A stretch of 64,000 bases of DNA from Shimia thalassica (GCF_001458215.1 NZ_CYTW01000002.1:434001-498000); one strand, 5' to 3'; shown: positions 25,794-34,621, counted from the first letter of the stretch. Numbers and translations: made by a program. Notes: a model not told the origin generated them from the letters alone.

Positions 25794-27101
25794 CTAGACG
25801 CCGAGGCGGTCGCGCAGGGCGTACCACGTCATCGCCATCACAAGCAAAGGCGTGCGAAGCGCCCCGCCACCGGGAAAGGCCGGTGTTGGCAGGCGCGCAA
25901 TCGTGTCGAACCCTTCGCTTTGTCCGGCGATGGCCATCGCAACAAGTTGGCCCGCGTGCGTGGCCGTGCCAACACCGTGCCCGGAATAGCCAGACGCGCT
26001 GATGATGTTGGGCGCAAGGCGGGCAAAGTACGGCATGCGTTTCATTGTAATGCCAAGGGTGCCCCCCCACGCATAGTCGATCTCGACATCCGCCAGTTGC
26101 GGATAGATCTCGGTCATGGGTTTGCGCACCAGCGCGGCAATGTCGTCGGGAAACTTGTAGCCATAGCTTTCTCCACCGCCAAACAAGAGGCGCTTGTCAT
26201 GGCTCAGCCGGAAATAGTTGATGACGAATTTGCTGTCCGCGATGGCCACATCACGGCGCAAAACGCCATCAAGTTCCGTATCTGACAAGGGACGCGTCGC
26301 CGCGATATAGTTGTTGATCGGCATGACACGTGCCGCAACCTTGCGATCCAGACCGCCAAGGTATCCGTTACAGGCCAGCACGACATGGTCCGCTTCGATG
26401 CGGCCTTTGTCGGTCTGCACGGTGTTGCGCAGACCTTTCTGGATGTTGTGCACATGGGTGTTTTCAAAAATGCGCACGCCCGCAGCAACCGCCGCTCGGG
26501 CCAGGCCCAGAGCATACGCCAGCGGATGCAAATGTCCCGCGCTCATATCCAGAGATCCCCCGACATACTTGGGAGAGGGGCAAATCGCCTGCAGCTGATC
26601 GTGATCAAGTGGTTCGATCTGATCATAGCCGTATTCTGATTGCAGGTGCGCGACATAGTCGTGTTCGGCGCGGACTTCGCGCTCGTTGAAACAGGCATGT
26701 GCAATGCCCGGTTTCAGGTGGCAATTGATATTATGCTTTTCAATCAGACCTTTGGTGACCTGTTTGGCTTCTTCCGCCAAGAGCCAGAGCTTGTGCGCAT
26801 CTTCACGCCCGACAAGCGCCTCGAGACCGTCCTGTTCCATCCGTTGACCGGACCCCAGTTGACCGCCGTTTCGCCCGGAGGCCCCGAACCCGACGCGGTG
26901 TGCCTCGACCAGAATGACGTTATAGCCACGTTCGGCCAGATGCAGCGCGCTCGACAATCCGGTATAGCCGGCGCCGATGACACAGACGTCTGCCTGTTCG
27001 CTGCCGCGCAGTTCCGGAAATGGGTCGAGGTGTTCCGCCGTTGCGGCATACCAGCTTTCGGGATAGTGACCCTGCCGGTCATTTGCATAGAGTAAGTCCA
27101 T
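25794..27101 (-). CDS. puuB: FAD-dependent oxidoreductase, gamma-glutamylputrescine oxidase-like
   Basis: A 435-residue flavoprotein of the DAO family. The dinucleotide-binding motif VIGAGYTGLSSALHL begins at residue 41, followed by the second-glycine motif GFGASGRNGGQLGSGQR and the C-terminal FAD motif ISASGYSGHGVG. Length and motifs match PuuB, which oxidises gamma-glutamylputrescine to the aldehyde, releasing ammonia and peroxide. The next gene upstream is a PuuA-like ligase. No PuuC-type aldehyde dehydrogenase is in the window. Substrate assignment rests on motif and context. Confidence 0.87.
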   Translation of the reverse strand: MDLLYANDRQGHYPESWYAATAEHLDPFPELRGSEQADVCVIGAGYTGLSSALHLAERGYNVILVEAHRVGFGASGRNGGQLGSGQRMEQDGLEALVGREDAHKLWLLAEEAKQVTKGLIEKHNINCHLKPGIAHACFNEREVRAEHDYVAHLQSEYGYDQIEPLDHDQLQAICPSPKYVGGSLDMSAGHLHPLAYALGLARAAVAAGVRIFENTHVHNIQKGLRNTVQTDKGRIEADHVVLACNGYLGGLDRKVAARVMPINNYIAATRPLSDTELDGVLRRDVAIADSKFVINYFRLSHDKRLLFGGGESYGYKFPDDIAALVRKPMTEIYPQLADVEIDYAWGGTLGITMKRMPYFARLAPNIISASGYSGHGVGTATHAGQLVAMAIAGQSEGFDTIARLPTPAFPGGGALRTPLLVMAMTWYALRDRLGV

Positions 27102-27187
27102 GGTGATCCCCCATGTCAGTCACTTGCGAAATTCCCCATCACAGGCCCCGGACCTGTACCGGCAAGGGCCTGTGGCGGGTATTCGGG

Positions 27188-28564
27188 TTAAACGTTCAGC
27201 AGCAAATGCTCGCGTTCCCAAGGGCTGATCACGCCAAGGAATTCTTCGTATTCCGTGCGTTTCACGATGGAATACACGCGCGCGAACTCTGGTCCCAGAA
27301 CCTCGTGAAGCGCTTCGCTTTCGTCGAACAGATCCAAGGCACCGCCCAGAATGCGCGGGATGTCCTCTTCGCCTTCGTAGGCATCGCCTTTGAACTGTGC
27401 GTCGGGGCGTTCTTTTTCCAACAACCCGAGGTATCCACAGGCCAGTGAAGCCGCGATGCCAAGGTAGGGGTTACAATCCATACCCGCGAGGCGGTTTTCA
27501 ACACGGCGTGCCTTGGGCGAAGAAATGGGAATGCGGATGCCTGTGGTGCGGTTGTCGCGCGCCCATTCAAGGTTAATCGGCGCCGCGTGGTCGCGCACAT
27601 ATCGGCGATAGCTGTTCACATACGGGGCCAGAACCGCGATGGCCGAGGGCAGGTGGTTCTGCAGGCCCGCGATAAAGTGGTAAAATGCGTCGGTATCTCC
27701 GCCCTGTGGTCCCGAGAAGATATTCTCACCGGTTTCGATATCCAGAATCGAATGGTGAATATGCATCGCACTTCCGGGCTCATCGCCAATTGGTTTGGCC
27801 ATGAAGGTCGCATAGCAATTGTGACGCAGGGCTGCCTCGCGGATGAGGCGCTTGAAATAGAACACCTGATCGGCAAGTTCGACCGGATCACCGTGCAGCA
27901 GGTTGATTTCCAACTGGCCGGCGCCGCCCTCTTGGGTGATGCCGTCGATTTCAAACCCTTGTGCTTCGGCAAAATCATAGATGTCGTCGATCACGGGGCC
28001 AAATTCGTCAACCGCTGTCATCGAATACGCCTGACGCGCGGCGGCGGGGCGGCCGGACCGACCCATCATCGGTTCGATTGCCTTGGCCGGATCGATGTTG
28101 CGCGCAACGAGATAGAATTCCATTTCCGGCGCGACGACAGGTTCCCAACCTTTGGCACGATACAGGTCAACCACCCGTTTCAGCACGTTTCGCGGGCTGT
28201 AAGGAATGGGGTCGCCGTTTGTATCATAGGCATCATGGATCACTTGCAGCGTCCAGTCGCCGGTCCATGGCGCAGCTGTTGTTGTGCTCCAGTCCGGTTT
28301 GAGAACCATATCCTTTTCAATAAAGCCGCCATCCCCGGCTGCTTCGCCCCAGCCGCCAGTAATCGTTTGATAGAAGATAGAGTCTGGCAGGTGGAAAAAG
28401 CTTTGGCGTGCGAATTTTTTCGCAGGAACGGCCTTGCCACGGGCAATGCCAGGCAGGTCGCTGATGATGCATTCGACTTCGTCCAGACGTCGGCCTTCGA
28501 TATAGTCTTTTGCCGAATCCGGCGTTCCTTCAAGCCATTCAGCTTGGATCTTTGGCGTGTCCAT
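27188..28564 (-). CDS. puuA: Glutamine-synthetase-family ligase, gamma-glutamylputrescine synthetase-like
   Basis: A 458-residue member of the glutamine synthetase fold. Metal and glutamate-binding blocks are visible: APEMEFYLV, QLEINLLHGDP, AMHIHHSI and the late RVENRLAGMDCNPYLGIAAS. It lacks the tyrosine adenylylation site of true GlnA. The neighbours (oxidase downstream, amidotransferase upstream by a 1-base overlap) fit the PuuA role, joining glutamate to putrescine. A second, divergent paralogue is encoded at 29376-30692. Confidence 0.86.
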   Translation of the reverse strand: MDTPKIQAEWLEGTPDSAKDYIEGRRLDEVECIISDLPGIARGKAVPAKKFARQSFFHLPDSIFYQTITGGWGEAAGDGGFIEKDMVLKPDWSTTTAAPWTGDWTLQVIHDAYDTNGDPIPYSPRNVLKRVVDLYRAKGWEPVVAPEMEFYLVARNIDPAKAIEPMMGRSGRPAAARQAYSMTAVDEFGPVIDDIYDFAEAQGFEIDGITQEGGAGQLEINLLHGDPVELADQVFYFKRLIREAALRHNCYATFMAKPIGDEPGSAMHIHHSILDIETGENIFSGPQGGDTDAFYHFIAGLQNHLPSAIAVLAPYVNSYRRYVRDHAAPINLEWARDNRTTGIRIPISSPKARRVENRLAGMDCNPYLGIAASLACGYLGLLEKERPDAQFKGDAYEGEEDIPRILGGALDLFDESEALHEVLGPEFARVYSIVKRTEYEEFLGVISPWEREHLLLNV

Positions 28565-29244
28565 TACGAGCGCTCCCTGCGGAAGAAATCCGCCATTTGG
28601 TCGGCAAAAGTTTCGTTGTCGACATCTTCCAGAAGGTGTTCGGTCGCTGTCTGCAACAAATCGTCGGGCACTACACCCTTGCCGCGGGTATTGATCAGAC
28701 CGTCAATCATGGGGGCGTCAAATTCCGGATGGGGCTGAATTGTCAGAACCCGATCACCGTACAACAGCACGGCATTTTCGCAGAAATCGTTTGATGCCAG
28801 AACAATGGTGCCTTCGGGGCGTTCGACAACCTGATCCTGATGCCAGGCGTTAAACGCCATTTCAACACCGCCAAAGTCGTATGTCTGACGGCCAACAGCC
28901 CAGCCACCTTTGTACTTTTCGACTTTGCCACCCAAAGCCTGCGCAATGATCTGGTGGCCAAAGCACACCCCAATCAGCGGACGGCCGGATTCAACGATCG
29001 CGCGGATCAGGTCTTCCAGCGGGGGAATCCAGTCGTGGTCTTCATAAGCGCCGTGTTTGGACCCCGTTATGAGCCAGCCATCCGCATCCACTGCGCTGGC
29101 GGGAAACTCGTTGTCGACCACGTTGTGGACCTCATATTCGAAACCCTGTTCGTGCAAGAGGTCTTGGAACATGTCCGCATAATCCCCGAGGAGCGGCTTC
29201 AGCTCGTCAGGGGCATGTCCGGTTTGTAGAATACCGATTTTCAT
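28564..29244 (-). CDS. Class I glutamine amidotransferase domain protein
   Basis: A 226-residue stand-alone GATase1 domain with nucleophile Cys94 in GVCFGHQ and the His-x-Glu pair in QPHPEF. In the polyamine pathway PuuD hydrolyses gamma-glutamyl-GABA, but PuuD belongs to the C26 peptidase type with a different nucleophile elbow; this protein looks more like GuaA-type GATase proteins found in roseobacter polyamine clusters. It overlaps the PuuA-like gene by one base. A 17-bp operator-like motif lies just upstream of the start. Confidence 0.83.
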   Translation of the reverse strand: MKIGILQTGHAPDELKPLLGDYADMFQDLLHEQGFEYEVHNVVDNEFPASAVDADGWLITGSKHGAYEDHDWIPPLEDLIRAIVESGRPLIGVCFGHQIIAQALGGKVEKYKGGWAVGRQTYDFGGVEMAFNAWHQDQVVERPEGTIVLASNDFCENAVLLYGDRVLTIQPHPEFDAPMIDGLINTRGKGVVPDDLLQTATEHLLEDVDNETFADQMADFFRRERS

Positions 29245-29252
29245 GTATCACC

Positions 29253-29269
29253 GATTTTTTGATCAAATT
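29253..29269 (+). promoter_or_regulatory. Putative operator, GATTTTTTGATCAAATT, copy 1
   Basis: A 17-base motif centred on the palindrome TTGATCAA, 9 bp upstream of the amidotransferase ATG. The identical 17-mer occurs in opposite orientation at 30750-30766 before the second glutamine-synthetase-like gene. The regulator is unidentified. Confidence 0.6.
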
Positions 29270-29375
29270 TAGCGTAGCGCAGGAAATCCTGTCCGGCAAG
29301 AGGGGGACAAAGTCTCTGCAATTCAGGGCGGCCTTCCGCGCGTGGCTGTATCAGCCGGTCGTCGCGCGAAAGGGC

Positions 29376-30692
29376 TTACACTCTTTCGAGGTATAGCTTC
29401 CAGTGATCTTTTGAAGGCATCTCGGCCAGTTTTTTGAGTTCCTGCCGTTTGGTCATAACCAGATTGTCGATCAGCATCTTGGGCAGGCAGCGGGCAATAA
29501 ACGGGTCAGACTCAAACCGGCTGATTGCGGTTTCCCAGTCGGGCGCCAGCTGTGGCAGATCGTGTTCGTAAGCATTGCCCGAGATCGGATCTGGTGGCGT
29601 CAGGCCTTCATCGACGCCTTCGATGGCTGCTCCCAAAACGCACGCCAACATCAGGTAGGGGTTGATATCGCCACCGGCGACGCGGTGTTCGATCCGGCGT
29701 GCCACATGAGGCCCGCCGGGAATACGAATGGCGGCGGTGCGGTTTTCATAAGCCCAGCAGGCCCCTGTTGGTGCATGTGCGCCGGGTACAAGCCGGGCAT
29801 AGCTTGGGCCGTGCGGTGCAAAAATCAATGTCGATGCGGGCATCGCCTGAACACACCCTGCAACAGCCTGCATCAATGTGTCGGTCCCTTCGGGGCCACC
29901 ATTGTCAAAGACATTCTTGCCATCCTGATCCAGAACGGAAAAATGCACATGCATGCCGTTTCCAGCGTCATCGGAATAGGGCTTGGCCATAAACGTCGCG
30001 GCCATGCCATGCCGTCTGGCGATCCCGCGCACGAGCATTTTAAAGAGCACAGCATCATCTGCGGCCCGCAAGGCGGCCTGATGCGTGAGGGTCACTTCGA
30101 ATTGCCCCAGACCTGCTTCGTTGATGATGGTCTGCGCTGGCAAACCCATTGCAACGCATCCGTTGTAGAGTTCCGTAAAAAAGTCATCAAACGCGTCGAG
30201 TTCATCAATCGACAGAATATCAGGACCAAACAGACGTCGCTGTGATCGTGGATCGTGCGGAGGGCGCAGTTTCTTGCCGGTGTCATCCACCAGCGAAAAT
30301 TCCATCTCGGTTGCCGCCATGACAGACCACCCACGCGTCGTGTACCGCTCGAGTACACTCGTCAGCGCCTGACGCGGGTCACCCAGAAACGGCGTGCCAT
30401 CCTCGTTACACATGGTCATCGGGACAAGCGCCGAAGGCGTGTCGAGCCAAGGCATCGGGACGGGGCCACGGTCTGTTGGGAACAGAATACCGTCAGCGTC
30501 ACCCGTTTCAAACACCAGTGGAGAATTCTCGATATCCGCGCCCCAGATATCCAGATTGAGCGCAGATAGGGGCATCCGAACGGCGCCTTTGTCCAGCTTG
30601 GCAGCATAAGCCGCCGGAACACGTTTGCCACGCATTTGGCCGTTCAGGTCGGTAGCGGCGACACGAAGGGTGGAAAATTGCGACAAGTTCAT
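29376..30692 (-). CDS. Second glutamine-synthetase-family ligase (PuuA/GlnT-like)
   Basis: A 438-residue glutamine synthetase fold protein with ATEMEFSLVD, GLGQFEVTLTHQ, GMHVHFSVLD and the late RIEHRVAGGDINPYLMLA blocks intact, but clearly diverged from the neighbouring PuuA-like enzyme. It probably ligates glutamate to another amine or polyamine. The ATG at 30692 is chosen because GGAG lies 6 bases before it; upstream in-frame starts would read through the putative operator at 30750. It is transcribed alone, about 130 bp before the amidotransferase gene. Confidence 0.84.
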   Translation of the reverse strand: MNLSQFSTLRVAATDLNGQMRGKRVPAAYAAKLDKGAVRMPLSALNLDIWGADIENSPLVFETGDADGILFPTDRGPVPMPWLDTPSALVPMTMCNEDGTPFLGDPRQALTSVLERYTTRGWSVMAATEMEFSLVDDTGKKLRPPHDPRSQRRLFGPDILSIDELDAFDDFFTELYNGCVAMGLPAQTIINEAGLGQFEVTLTHQAALRAADDAVLFKMLVRGIARRHGMAATFMAKPYSDDAGNGMHVHFSVLDQDGKNVFDNGGPEGTDTLMQAVAGCVQAMPASTLIFAPHGPSYARLVPGAHAPTGACWAYENRTAAIRIPGGPHVARRIEHRVAGGDINPYLMLACVLGAAIEGVDEGLTPPDPISGNAYEHDLPQLAPDWETAISRFESDPFIARCLPKMLIDNLVMTKRQELKKLAEMPSKDHWKLYLERV

Positions 30693-30749
30693 CGGTGGCT
30701 CCATTGCTTTGAAGATGTTGTAGCGCAAGGCACGGGCCGCTGTCATCAT

Positions 30750-30766
30750 AATTTGATCAAAAAATC
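30750..30766 (-). promoter_or_regulatory. Putative operator, GATTTTTTGATCAAATT, copy 2
   Basis: The reverse complement of copy 1, 57 bp upstream of the ATG of the second glutamine-synthetase-like gene. It also lies in the divergent interval shared with the secreted-protein gene at 30933. The two copies share 17 of 17 bases. Confidence 0.6.
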
Positions 30767-30932
30767 TCACCGCGCTGGATGACGGCTGAAATCAAGGCAT
30801 TTTCGCATTGTCGGCGGCGATGTTGGGGCGAAACTGTCGGTCTGTCTGGTCCTGCTACACAAAATTTTGACTTGTAAGACTTCGAATACATATCCACGGT
30901 TATCTCGAAGTTTTAATGATGAGGGGTTTTCT

Positions 30933-31340
30933 ATGACCAAATTCACACGACGCGGTCTTCTGGCAGTTTCTGCGGCAGCTGCCATTCTTCCTGCAACAGC
31001 CTTTGCGGCAAGTGTTCCGGCACCCGCAGCGGGCAAGGGTCTTATCGTCTTCTACCGCGGCGGAAGCGCTGCGGGGAATGCTGCGCGGTTTGATATCGCG
31101 GATGCTAACGGCAATGTCGTTGCACACATGCAGCGCGGCGCGGTTCAGCCTGTTTCCGTGTCTCCGGGCGCACACGAGTTTTCTGTGCCGGACGCCAACA
31201 ACACATCTGGCGTGATCGAAGTCGCCGCAGGTCAAACCGTTTTTGTTGAATGCTATCTTGATGCCGCGACATTCGCGGGCAAGCTACAGTTCCGCATTCA
31301 GCCGGAAGCCAAAGCGATGAAGACGATCTCTAAGTACTAA
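30933..31340 (+). CDS. Exported protein with Tat-like signal, DUF2846-like
   Basis: A 135-residue protein with a twin-arginine-like signal (FTRRGLLAVSAAAAILPATA, cleavage near residue 25). The mature beta-rich domain of about 100 residues reads GLIVFYRGGSAAG, then VSVSPGAHEFSV and AAGQTVFVECYLD, resembling DUF2846-type small beta domains. There is no lipobox. GAGGGG precedes the ATG. It is monocistronic with a terminator that overlaps the end of the convergent permease gene. Function unknown. Confidence 0.75.
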   Translation: MTKFTRRGLLAVSAAAAILPATAFAASVPAPAAGKGLIVFYRGGSAAGNAARFDIADANGNVVAHMQRGAVQPVSVSPGAHEFSVPDANNTSGVIEVAAGQTVFVECYLDAATFAGKLQFRIQPEAKAMKTISKY

Positions 31341-31347
31341 GAACAAG

Positions 31348-31390
31348 GTTCCGCCTTAACGAATGATGTTGGGGCGGAACTTTATTTTTG
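31348..31390 (+). terminator. Rho-independent terminator
   Basis: GTTCCGCC (31348-31355) pairs with GGCGGAAC (31373-31380), followed by TTTATTTTTG. Its right half lies in the last codons of the convergent permease gene. Confidence 0.75.
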
Positions 31391-32162
31391 ACCGGCGTTC
31401 TGTCGGCAAGTGCCGGTTCAGGCGTCTGTTAATCATCCCGAAAATGCTCACGATAATCAGAGTCAGGATAATGAAATATCCTGCAAGGATCGGGTATGGG
31501 ATGAAGGGGTTAAAAGTTTTGTCCGCAAAGTAGCTTGCGTAGTACAAAGCATCCCCTTTCTGTTTCCACGCCGGAAAACCGGTAAAATACACAAGCGTTG
31601 TTGCGTGAAACAGGAAGATCGCCTCGTTGGTATAGGCGGGCCAAGCAAGGCGCATCATTGTCGGGAACACAACACGCCGGAACCTGTGCCACCCCGACAG
31701 CCCATAGGCATCTGCGGCTTCCGTATCGCCCTTGGGGATCGAAAGCAAAGCGCCATAGAAAATCTCACCCGAATAGGCGGCGGTGTTGAAAAACAGCACA
31801 ACCAGCGCCCCCAACCAGGCGGCGGTGAAGGGCGCAAAAATCGGTGCGACCTGTTTCAGAGACAGAAACAGGAAATAGGCAAAGAAAAACTGGATAAACA
31901 GGGGCGAGCCGCGGAACAGGAAGATGAACCACTCGGCAGGCTTGCGAAACAGCGGGTTCTTGGCGGCTTTGCCGACGGCCAAAGCAGTCGCAAAGAAAAA
32001 GCCGGAAATCAGCGCCAGAACACCAAAGTAGATGTTCCACAACATACCTGACCCGATCAGCGTGAACTGTTGGCACAGGGTAAAGTCTTCTTTGGGCAGA
32101 AGGCGTGCGCCAATGCCGATCGAACGCAGGCTATAGTCCGCGATGGTTTCCCAGCAACTCAT
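31356..32162 (-). CDS. Amino-acid-type ABC transporter permease (second subunit)
   Basis: A 268-residue inner-membrane protein of the HisM/ArtM type. Several helices are evident, with the EAA loop EAADAYGLSGWHRFRRVVFP that contacts the ATPase and the paired motif EWFIFLFRGSPLFIQFFFAY. The start at 32162 overlaps the stop of the first permease gene (ATGA). It forms the membrane channel with its upstream partner. The four-gene set (ATPase, binding protein, two permeases) is a polar amino acid or opine/polyamine-type importer; context favours a nitrogen compound. Confidence 0.9.
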   Translation of the reverse strand: MSCWETIADYSLRSIGIGARLLPKEDFTLCQQFTLIGSGMLWNIYFGVLALISGFFFATALAVGKAAKNPLFRKPAEWFIFLFRGSPLFIQFFFAYFLFLSLKQVAPIFAPFTAAWLGALVVLFFNTAAYSGEIFYGALLSIPKGDTEAADAYGLSGWHRFRRVVFPTMMRLAWPAYTNEAIFLFHATTLVYFTGFPAWKQKGDALYYASYFADKTFNPFIPYPILAGYFIILTLIIVSIFGMINRRLNRHLPTERRSKIKFRPNIIR

Positions 32163-33043
32163 ACGTTTGCCCTCCGCTGGGCTTCGCCACCGGCGGTGGC
32201 TTGTCCATGTGTCAGGCGTTTCATGATGCGGTCCAGAACGACTTCGGACAGCTTCGTGAAGGAAAGATAGAACACCAGCAGGGCAAAAAAGTACCACATG
32301 CGCCAGTCAGGGTGGGGGTAATCGGTAAAGCGGGCGGTTTTGGAGCCGCCAAGTTCACGCGCCCAATATACGATGTCTTCGACCCCCAACAGGAACAACA
32401 AGGGCGTTGCTTTGATCAAAACCATCCAGAGGTTTGACAGACCGGGCAGGGCGTAGACCCACATTTGCGGGACAAGGATGCGCCAAAAGGCCTGGCGGTG
32501 GCTCATGCCATAAGCTTCGGCGGTTTCCATCTGGGCCCGTGGTACGGCGCGCATGGCCCCGAACAGCACATTGGCCGCAAAAGCACCAAACACGATGGCA
32601 AAGGTGATCACGGCGAGGCTAAAGCCATAGACCTCGTGAATCCATTGTGCCGAACTCGACAACGGCATTTTGGCATCAGGGCAGACAAGGAAATCATTTC
32701 CCTGTCGGATCGCATCGGTCCATTCGGGGCACAGCGTTTTATGGCGCAGCCACTCGATACCCTGGTCCAGAGCGATCACAAAAAACAGAAAGAAAGCAAT
32801 GTCAGGCACACCGCGGACAACCGCGATATACGCTTTTCCGATCCATGACAGCGGCGCAAACCGGGCCCGTGCCGCCATCGCGCCGGCAAAACCGAACATC
32901 AGCGAAACAGGTGCCGTTATGGCAAGCAACAGAAGGACCGTGCCAAACGAGACATAGAACAACATGTGCTTGCCCGTCGTCAGGTAGCACGAGAGCCATG
33001 TCAGCCCTTCAAGTGTGGATGGATCAGAACAGTATGAAAACAT
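32159..33043 (-). CDS. Amino-acid-type ABC transporter permease (first subunit)
   Basis: A 294-residue permease with helices through the length, EAA loop ETAEAYGMSHRQAFWRILVP, and a periplasmic loop of about 50 residues containing two cysteines (KTLCPEWTD, FLVCPDAK) that could be disulfide-bonded. The ATG at 33043 follows directly on the T-run of the attenuator hairpin and has no visible Shine-Dalgarno sequence; a TTG two codons earlier is an alternative. The N terminus around CYLTTGKHM fits the family, so a much later start is unlikely. Confidence 0.88.
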   Translation of the reverse strand: MFSYCSDPSTLEGLTWLSCYLTTGKHMLFYVSFGTVLLLLAITAPVSLMFGFAGAMAARARFAPLSWIGKAYIAVVRGVPDIAFFLFFVIALDQGIEWLRHKTLCPEWTDAIRQGNDFLVCPDAKMPLSSSAQWIHEVYGFSLAVITFAIVFGAFAANVLFGAMRAVPRAQMETAEAYGMSHRQAFWRILVPQMWVYALPGLSNLWMVLIKATPLLFLLGVEDIVYWARELGGSKTARFTDYPHPDWRMWYFFALLVFYLSFTKLSEVVLDRIMKRLTHGQATAGGEAQRRANV

Positions 33044-33046
33044 GTG

Positions 33047-33080
33047 CAAAAAGGCGGGGCCGGTGTTTCGCCGGCCCCGC
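33047..33080 (-). terminator. Intra-operon attenuator between binding-protein and permease genes
   Basis: GCGGGGCCGG (33054-33063) pairs with CCGGCCCCGC (33071-33080), a 10-bp stem. On the minus strand it is followed by CTTTTTG. It probably leaves the binding protein in excess over the permeases. Confidence 0.75.
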
Positions 33081-33099
33081 TCATCTCATGCCGCGTGGC

Positions 33100-33819
33100 T
33101 TAGAAGCCAGGGCCGATTTCCCATTTCATGATAAGCTTGTTCAGCGAACCATCAGCTTTCATCGACGCGATTGCAGCGTCGAACTTGGCGCGAAGATCTC
33201 TGTCGCTTTCACGCAGGCCCATGCCTACGCCACCGCCGAGAAGTTCGGTCTTTTTGAGCATTTCCAGATCGTCGTTCTCTTCAGCGATCGGACGCAGGTA
33301 AGCGTCGTCAGCCAGAACCGCGTCTGCTTCGCCGTTGCGAACAGCAGCGATGGTTTCGTCTGGTGTTGCGAACTCAACCAGAGTTGCACCCGAAGACGCG
33401 ATGTGTGCCGCTTGGATTGTGCCGGTCTGGGCTGCGATAATGCCGCCTTTGAGGTCCGGGTCAGACCCTGTCAGAGCCAGATAGCCCGATGGATCAGGTT
33501 GGGTGTAGTTCTGGGTAAAGTCGATGACTTCGTCACGCTCTTTGGTGATCGACATGCCAGCGATGATGGTGTCGTAGTTTGCAGACACGAGGTTCGGGAT
33601 GATCGAATCCCACTCGTTTGTGACCCACTCGCATGTCAGACGTGCGCGTTTGCAAAGCTCGTCGCCCAGCTCACGCTCAAATCCGTCAACTTCGCCAGCG
33701 TCGTTGATGAAGTTGTATGGAGGGTAGGCGCCTTCGGTGCCCATACGGACAACTTCCGAAGCAGACGCAATGCCTGCACTCAGTGCCAGAATGGCAGTGC
33801 CAAGGATCAGTTTTTTCAT
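33100..33819 (-). CDS. Periplasmic amino-acid-type substrate-binding protein
   Basis: A 239-residue family 3 solute-binding protein. The signal peptide (MKKLILGTAILALSAGIASA) is followed by the ligand-pocket start VVRMGTEGAYPPYNF and GFERELGDELCKRA, then DSIIPNLVSANYDTIIAGMSIT with the conserved Arg/Asp region. GGGAGTG precedes the ATG. It lies in the order ATPase, binding protein, permease, permease. The pocket resembles histidine/lysine/arginine/ornithine-type proteins, but the ligand is not certain. Confidence 0.92.
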   Translation of the reverse strand: MKKLILGTAILALSAGIASASEVVRMGTEGAYPPYNFINDAGEVDGFERELGDELCKRARLTCEWVTNEWDSIIPNLVSANYDTIIAGMSITKERDEVIDFTQNYTQPDPSGYLALTGSDPDLKGGIIAAQTGTIQAAHIASSGATLVEFATPDETIAAVRNGEADAVLADDAYLRPIAEENDDLEMLKKTELLGGGVGMGLRESDRDLRAKFDAAIASMKADGSLNKLIMKWEIGPGF

Positions 33820-33844
33820 AGATTCACTCCCGTTAGGTTGGTTT

Positions 33845-34621
33845 TTAATGCGCTGCGGTGGCAGACAGGAAGCCCCGCAAACGTTCTGTTTTTGGCGACC
33901 CGAACAACGTTGCGGGATCGCCTTCTTCTTCAATCTTTCCCTGATGTAGGAAGACAACGTGGTCAGACACATCATGGGCCATTTTCATATCATGCGTCAC
34001 GATAAGCATTGTACGGCCTTCTTCGGCCAGTGCTTTGATCACGCGCACAACTTCCTGTTCAAGCTCGGGGTCGAGTGCCGATGTCGGCTCGTCAAACAGC
34101 AAGGCTTCGGGTTCCATGCACAAGGCACGGGCAATCGCCGCACGTTGTTGCTGGCCGCCGGAAAGCTGGGCAGGGAACACATCGCATTTGTCGCCAATAC
34201 CAACCTTGTCCAGATATTTGCGGGCAGAGTCTTCGACCTCGGCACGATCACGACCCAGAACCGTCAGGGGCGCTTCCATGACGTTTTGCAAGATGGTCAT
34301 GTGGGACCACAGGTTAAACTGCTGGAACACCATCGACAGGTTCGTGCGGATGCGCAGCACCTGTTTAGGGTCGGCGGGGCGTCGGTTGTGCCCTTCGCCC
34401 TTCCACAGGACAGGTTCGCCCTTGAACAGCATATCGCCCTGTTGACTGTCTTCCAAAAGGTTGAGGCAGCGCAAAATGGTGGATTTGCCTGATCCGGAGG
34501 ATCCGATCAGCGATACCACATCTCCACGATGGGCCGTGATATCAACACCTTTAATAACCTCAAGCTCGCCATAGGCTTTGTGAAGGTCGCGAATTTCGAT
34601 TACGGGCGTTGTGTCGGACAA
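33845..34621 (-). CDS. Amino-acid-type ABC transporter ATPase
   Basis: A 258-residue HisP/ArtP-type ATPase. Walker A is GSSGSGKST (about residue 41), the Q-loop is in MVFQQFNLWSHMT, the signature LSGGQQQR, Walker B ALLFDEPTSALDPE and the switch histidine IVTHDMKMA. It is the first gene of the four-gene importer operon, so the promoter should lie in the 280 bp upstream. The insertion KGEGHNRRPADPKQ before the Q-loop is typical of the polar amino acid subfamily. Confidence 0.95.
   Translation of the reverse strand: MSDTTPVIEIRDLHKAYGELEVIKGVDITAHRGDVVSLIGSSGSGKSTILRCLNLLEDSQQGDMLFKGEPVLWKGEGHNRRPADPKQVLRIRTNLSMVFQQFNLWSHMTILQNVMEAPLTVLGRDRAEVEDSARKYLDKVGIGDKCDVFPAQLSGGQQQRAAIARALCMEPEALLFDEPTSALDPELEQEVVRVIKALAEEGRTMLIVTHDMKMAHDVSDHVVFLHQGKIEEEGDPATLFGSPKTERLRGFLSATAAH

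Noticed and set aside
28564-29244. Naming the GATase puuD
   Set aside because: PuuD has a different nucleophile elbow; this protein has GVCFGHQ and is only of the general class I GATase type.
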